DNA from: Leptolinea sp.
GTDB lineage: Bacteria > Chloroflexota > Anaerolineae > Anaerolineales > Anaerolineaceae
NCBI GenBank assembly: GCA_022837205.1
Contig: JALHEL010000052.1
Coordinates: 1-8,634 of the forward strand
DNA: 8,634 nucleotides
Direction: 5' to 3'
Of the stretch, positions 5,664 through 8,634 are shown piece after piece. The translations under genes were made by a program, and so were the position numbers. Position 1 is the first letter of the stretch, and every line of letters begins with the position of its first letter. Under the pieces are notes generated by a model. That model saw only the letters and a list, made by a program, of their open reading frames with translations. It ran no database searches and was not told the DNA's origin.

Positions 5664-6806
5664 ATGCTTGAAAAAATCATAAAAGCATTTAAAAACCGAT
5701 TTGGAGCCGATCCCGATTTTGTCGTTCGTTCACCGGGGCGTATCAACCTCATCGGCGAACACACGGATTATAACGAGGGGTTCGTTTTCCCGATGGCAAT
5801 TAAATATGCACAATGGTTGGCAATCAAAGCAAATAAAACCGATCATGTTTCCCTTTATTCTGCGGATATCGATAAAGATGTTGTATTCTCCGTTACCGAT
5901 TTTTCCCAAAAAATCACGGGGTGGGCTTGTTACCCTCAGGGCATCGCTTGGGCGCTGCATGACAACGGATACCCATTAAAAGGTTGGGATGGCTTGCTCT
6001 TAGGAGATCTTCCTCTGGGTGCCGGCTTATCCTCATCGGCTGCTCTTGATTTGGTTACCGCTCGTGCTTTCTCCCTGACCGGCGGGTTTCAATGGGACCC
6101 GATACAGATGTCCGTTATCAGCAAGCAATCGGAAAATCAGTGGATCGGTTTAAATAATGGGATAATGGATCAATTGATCTCGGCTACCGGTGAAAAAGGG
6201 AAAGCCATTCTGATCGATTGTCGTTCATTGGATATTCAACCTCATGCTTTACCGACCGATACGATTATTGTTGTCATGAATACGATGGTAAAACACGCAT
6301 TGGTTGAAAGCGGATACAATGATCGCTTCCGGCAATGTATGGAAGGCGCCAAAGCCTTCGGGAAAAAATTCTTGCGTGATGTGACAATGGAGGAGTTCAA
6401 CGATGGCGCCGATCGGTTAGATGAGGTGATCCGCCGTCGTTGCCGGCATGTTATCAGCGAGAATGCCCGTACGTTGGAGGCTGCCGGATGTATGGAAAGG
6501 AATGATCCGGTCCGCCTGGGGCAGTTGATGAATGAAAGTCATGCCAGCCTTCGGGATGATTTCGAAGTTTCTTGTGAAGAGTTGGATATTATGGCAGAAG
6601 AAGGGCAGAAGCAACCCGGTTGTTACGGCGCCCGAATGACAGGGGGAGGATTCGGAGGCAGCGCCATCGCACTGGTAAAAACCGAATATGCCGAACTGTT
6701 TATGAAAAATATCGCTTTGATTTATGAAGCGAAAACCGGCATTAAACCGAACATATTTGCCACGGATGCCGAGCGCGGCACATCCGTTGAATATACCAAA
6801 GATTGA
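5664..6806 (+). CDS. galK: Galactokinase
   Basis: GHMP-family kinase of 380 residues, a normal length, phosphorylating alpha-D-galactose to galactose 1-phosphate with ATP in the Leloir pathway, in the cytoplasm. The galactokinase signature GRINLIGEHTDYNEG is at 25-39, the ATP-binding LPLGAGLSSSAAL at 116-128, the catalytic aspartate in GIMDQ at D169, NTMVKHALVESGYNDR at 206-221 and TGGGFGG at 326-332. The residue before GIMDQ is asparagine (NNGIMDQ) where many galactokinases have cysteine. AAAGGA (5650-5655), eight bases before the ATG, sets the start. It stands alone: no galT, galE or sugar transporter is in the window. It is divergent from the Hsp70 operon and convergent with the SGNH operon. 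GHMP sisters such as mevalonate or homoserine kinase are ruled out by the signature. Confidence 0.96.
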   Translation: MLEKIIKAFKNRFGADPDFVVRSPGRINLIGEHTDYNEGFVFPMAIKYAQWLAIKANKTDHVSLYSADIDKDVVFSVTDFSQKITGWACYPQGIAWALHDNGYPLKGWDGLLLGDLPLGAGLSSSAALDLVTARAFSLTGGFQWDPIQMSVISKQSENQWIGLNNGIMDQLISATGEKGKAILIDCRSLDIQPHALPTDTIIVVMNTMVKHALVESGYNDRFRQCMEGAKAFGKKFLRDVTMEEFNDGADRLDEVIRRRCRHVISENARTLEAAGCMERNDPVRLGQLMNESHASLRDDFEVSCEELDIMAEEGQKQPGCYGARMTGGGFGGSAIALVKTEYAELFMKNIALIYEAKTGIKPNIFATDAERGTSVEYTKD

Positions 6807-6847
6807 TTTCTAAATTGTAAAACGGTCATCAAGAACCTTTTTCTTTG

Positions 6848-6877
6848 TTTGTAGATATAAAACATACAAGCTTTTTT
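6848..6877 (+). terminator. Weak intrinsic terminator after galK
   Basis: TTTGTA (6848-6853) can pair with TACAAG (6865-6870) in a 6-base stem with one G-T pair and an 11-base loop, followed after one C by six T (6872-6877). The stem is AU-rich and the loop large, so efficiency may be low. It directly abuts the end of the convergent gene. Confidence 0.4.
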
Positions 6878-7917
6878 CACTGAGAGGAAGATGTCACCCC
6901 CTGATTCAGCAAATGCCAGACTCGATCCAAAGCTTGCAAACCGGTTAAATTACGAACCGTCCAGCCGTAAGTCTGCAAATCATCGCCGCTGAAATCACAA
7001 AGGCTCGTATTGTTAAATGTGGGATGAACATCATTTTCACGAAGCCCATGCCCGGGTAACGGATCCATCGCCCGCCATAAATTCCACAAGGGCACCTCAT
7101 AATCCAAAGCAATTTGTGCAATTGCTTGATTGAAACTGCCGTCTCCTTCCAGATTATCCGCTTTTGTTACCAAAATCGGCACCACATATCGATCGATGGA
7201 TTTTTGAACCAACGAACGCATGTGTTTATCAAATTCGGCTAATGGCATGTAGACATCATTCGTTCCCAATGCGATAAAAGCAATGGATGGTTGCCACAAC
7301 CGGTATTCACAAGACGTTGCGGATTCATAAGGCCAACAGACATCATCCTCATACCAATGATAGGTATCCAGTTGCATCGCCGTAATACCGTTGGCTGTCG
7401 CCCGGGATTCGCGCGAAAAAGACCATTGAAATTGCTTAATCGTTTCTTCCAGAGCGGCATACTTGCCTAATTTATACCCATTTTCACCGTAATCAAAGCA
7501 TCCCAAAAAAGAAGGCATAATGCTGTTACTGTCACCGACTTTGCTGAACCGGTTTGCTTTGTTGCCATTTTCCTGCCCGGCTCGATAAACATCGATCATC
7601 TTTGTGCTGACCCTTTCGGGAAGAATCGGCCAGTTTTTCCAGTCTGCGGCGCTCAACGCAGTCGGTTGAACCGTCGGTATCGCAGAAGGGACAACCGGAC
7701 TCGGCGTCATCGTTTCGGTCGGCAAAACGGTCGTATGGGTGGGAATCATTTCCGAAATCAGGGTTACGGTCGGCAAATCGGTTGTTTGAGAAGCACGGAC
7801 ACGATGATTGTTCGACAGAAAAACAGACAGAACCAATCCTGCCAGAATCGCACCGAGGATAATCGCCGCGCCGCCTAAAATATGAATTCTTTTATTCATT
7901 CTGTTTGTCTGTTTCAT
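6877..7917 (-). CDS. Membrane-anchored SGNH-hydrolase-like protein with Pro/Thr stalk
   Basis: 346 residues from the ATG at 7917, chosen because it overlaps the upstream TGA as ATGA; a GTG two codons earlier is in frame. A basic N-terminus and one membrane segment (about 11-34) give an anchor, followed by a Thr/Pro-rich stalk (about 45-88) and an extracytoplasmic domain. SGNH-type blocks are VGDSNS (127-132, nucleophile S130), ALGTND (217-222) and NDVHPT (295-300, H298). The acid of the usual DxxH block is shifted: N295 stands three before the histidine and D296 two before. Four cysteines (C140, C194, C203, C307) may form disulfides. It is probably an esterase or carbohydrate deacylase, but the substrate is unknown. 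It is last in the xseB/PAP2 operon. Confidence 0.7.
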   Translation of the reverse strand: MKQTNRMNKRIHILGGAAIILGAILAGLVLSVFLSNNHRVRASQTTDLPTVTLISEMIPTHTTVLPTETMTPSPVVPSAIPTVQPTALSAADWKNWPILPERVSTKMIDVYRAGQENGNKANRFSKVGDSNSIMPSFLGCFDYGENGYKLGKYAALEETIKQFQWSFSRESRATANGITAMQLDTYHWYEDDVCWPYESATSCEYRLWQPSIAFIALGTNDVYMPLAEFDKHMRSLVQKSIDRYVVPILVTKADNLEGDGSFNQAIAQIALDYEVPLWNLWRAMDPLPGHGLRENDVHPTFNNTSLCDFSGDDLQTYGWTVRNLTGLQALDRVWHLLNQGVTSSSQ

Positions 7918-8366
7918 ACCCACAAAAAATCTACCGCCAGCGCCACCAAAATCCCGAGAATAACCCCTATATAAACCTGCCGCGGAGTATGACCGATGAC
8001 TTCTTTCAACAATTGATCATTGATCGGTTGTCCGCTGAAAACATCCCGTAATAATTGATTAATTTTCTGTGCATGCAGCCCCGATTGCCATCGGACATTG
8101 GCCGAATCATAAGTCACAATAACCATCAACCCGAAAGCCGCCGCAAAAGCAGCGGTATCAAATCCTTCCCATAATCCGATCGATACCGCAATGGCTGTGA
8201 CCATTGCGGAATGGGAGCTCGGCATTCCGCCGCTCTCAATCAGTAAAACCCAATCCCATTTTTTGTTTAATGCATAATTCAGTAACAATTTTAATAGCTG
8301 CGCAAGCATCATGGCAGCCAATCCGGAAACAACCGCCGGATTACCGAAAAATTCAGTCAGAAACAC
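7914..8366 (-). CDS. Divergent PAP2 (DUF212/YuiD-like) membrane protein
   Basis: 150 residues, the usual length of this family, which is related to acid phosphatases and vanadium haloperoxidases; its physiological substrate is not established. Hydrophobic segments lie at about 11-30, 53-66, 71-86 and 132-148. Conserved phosphatase-type motifs are GGMPSSHSA (46-54), YDSANVRWQSGLHAQKIN (86-103, D87, R92, H98) and KEVIGHTP (121-128). The start is GTG at 8366, lying inside the end of xseB (14-base overlap); no ATG gives an adequate N-terminus. Its TGA stop overlaps the ATG of the SGNH gene. It is therefore translationally coupled on both sides. A lipid- or undecaprenyl-phosphate role is possible but only inferred. 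Confidence 0.88.
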   Translation of the reverse strand: MFLTEFFGNPAVVSGLAAMMLAQLLKLLLNYALNKKWDWVLLIESGGMPSSHSAMVTAIAVSIGLWEGFDTAAFAAAFGLMVIVTYDSANVRWQSGLHAQKINQLLRDVFSGQPINDQLLKEVIGHTPRQVYIGVILGILVALAVDFLWV

Positions 8367-8583
8367 TGTCTTTATCTCCGTTTACGGTGGTTTGACCGAT
8401 CGTCCGAATTTTCAACTCAGCCTGCTCCAATAAGCTGCTGCAATATTTCGATAATTGCATACCCGCCTTATATAACTCCATCGCTTGTTCTAATTCAACC
8501 GTTTCACTTTCGAGTTGTTCCACTATTTTTTGAAGTTGCTCAAAAGCTTCTTTAAATGTTAATTTTTCCGAAGAATTTTCCAT
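8353..8583 (-). CDS. xseB: Exodeoxyribonuclease VII small subunit
   Basis: 76 residues, the expected size. XseB subunits bind XseA to form the exonuclease that degrades single-stranded DNA to oligonucleotides in repair. The sequence shows LTFKEAFEQLQKIVEQLES (8-26), LEQAMELYKAGMQLSKYC (31-48) and LLEQAELKI (51-59), the two-helix hairpin and terminal AELKI motif of the family, followed by a variable acidic tail. AGGA (8594-8591), seven bases before the ATG, sets the start. It follows the probable xseA end by 15 bases and overlaps the PAP2-like gene by 14. Confidence 0.95.
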   Translation of the reverse strand: MENSSEKLTFKEAFEQLQKIVEQLESETVELEQAMELYKAGMQLSKYCSSLLEQAELKIRTIGQTTVNGDKDSVSD

Positions 8584-8598
8584 AATTTTATCCTGTTC

Positions 8599-8634
8599 TT
8601 ACAAAATCATCGCATCCCTATCTCCGTCTTTCAT
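8599..8634 (-). CDS. xseA: Probable C-terminal end of exodeoxyribonuclease VII large subunit (partial)
   Basis: The last eleven codons before TAA read MKDGDRDAMIL. The form DG-x-x-x-A-x-x at the very end resembles the usual close of XseA, and it ends 15 bases before xseB, the normal xseA-xseB order. The stretch is too short for a firm call; the rest lies to the right of the window. Confidence 0.5.
   Translation of the reverse strand: MKDGDRDAMIL

Noticed and set aside
5180..5671. Plus-strand ORF of 163 codons
   Set aside because: It lies mostly antisense to the well-supported Hsp70 gene, has no family likeness and reaches into the galK start region.

Overview
The window is an ordinary-looking bacterial chromosome segment of moderate, slightly AT-rich composition. 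It carries about eleven protein genes, two tRNA genes and several compact operons. No phage, insertion sequence or CRISPR array is visible. The tRNAs lack an encoded CCA end. The mix of genes (divergent PAP2 protein behind xseB, a Pro/Thr-stalked SGNH protein, a redoxin-CcdA fusion, DUF2997, a THEP1-like NTPase) fits an anaerobic Anaerolineae-type Chloroflexota better than other groups I can think of. That assignment is an inference from gene style, not from a marker gene.

Left part (1-1642). A FecCD-type ABC permease (iron-siderophore, haem or cobalamin uptake) runs off the left edge on the minus strand. Divergent from it is a small P-loop NTPase of the THEP1 kind. An unusual repeat block (1221-1296) and a strong sigma70-type promoter follow. 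The promoter drives tRNA-Gly(GCC) and tRNA-Cys(GCA), which end at a clear intrinsic terminator.

Middle part (1643-5527, minus strand). Reading in the transcribed direction, an Hsp70-family protein without a lid domain is followed by a 73-residue DUF2997 protein, a short radical SAM activase-like protein and an unlisted 35-codon ORF. These are tightly coupled: the DUF2997 ribosome binding site overlaps the Hsp70 stop, the next junction is TGATG, and the last is GTGA. Downstream lies a secreted or anchored CPHC redoxin fused to a CcdA/DsbD-like membrane domain. The Hsp70 + DUF2997 + radical SAM + micro-ORF set is the best candidate here for an undescribed system. I cannot name its substrate.

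Right part (5528-8634). Divergent from the Hsp70 operon is a complete galactokinase gene standing alone, with an extended -10 promoter and a TTGAT/ATCAA inverted repeat that could be an operator. Convergent to it is a minus-strand operon: end of xseA (probable, 11 residues), xseB, a divergent PAP2 membrane protein and a membrane-anchored SGNH-hydrolase-like protein. All junctions after xseB are overlapping.
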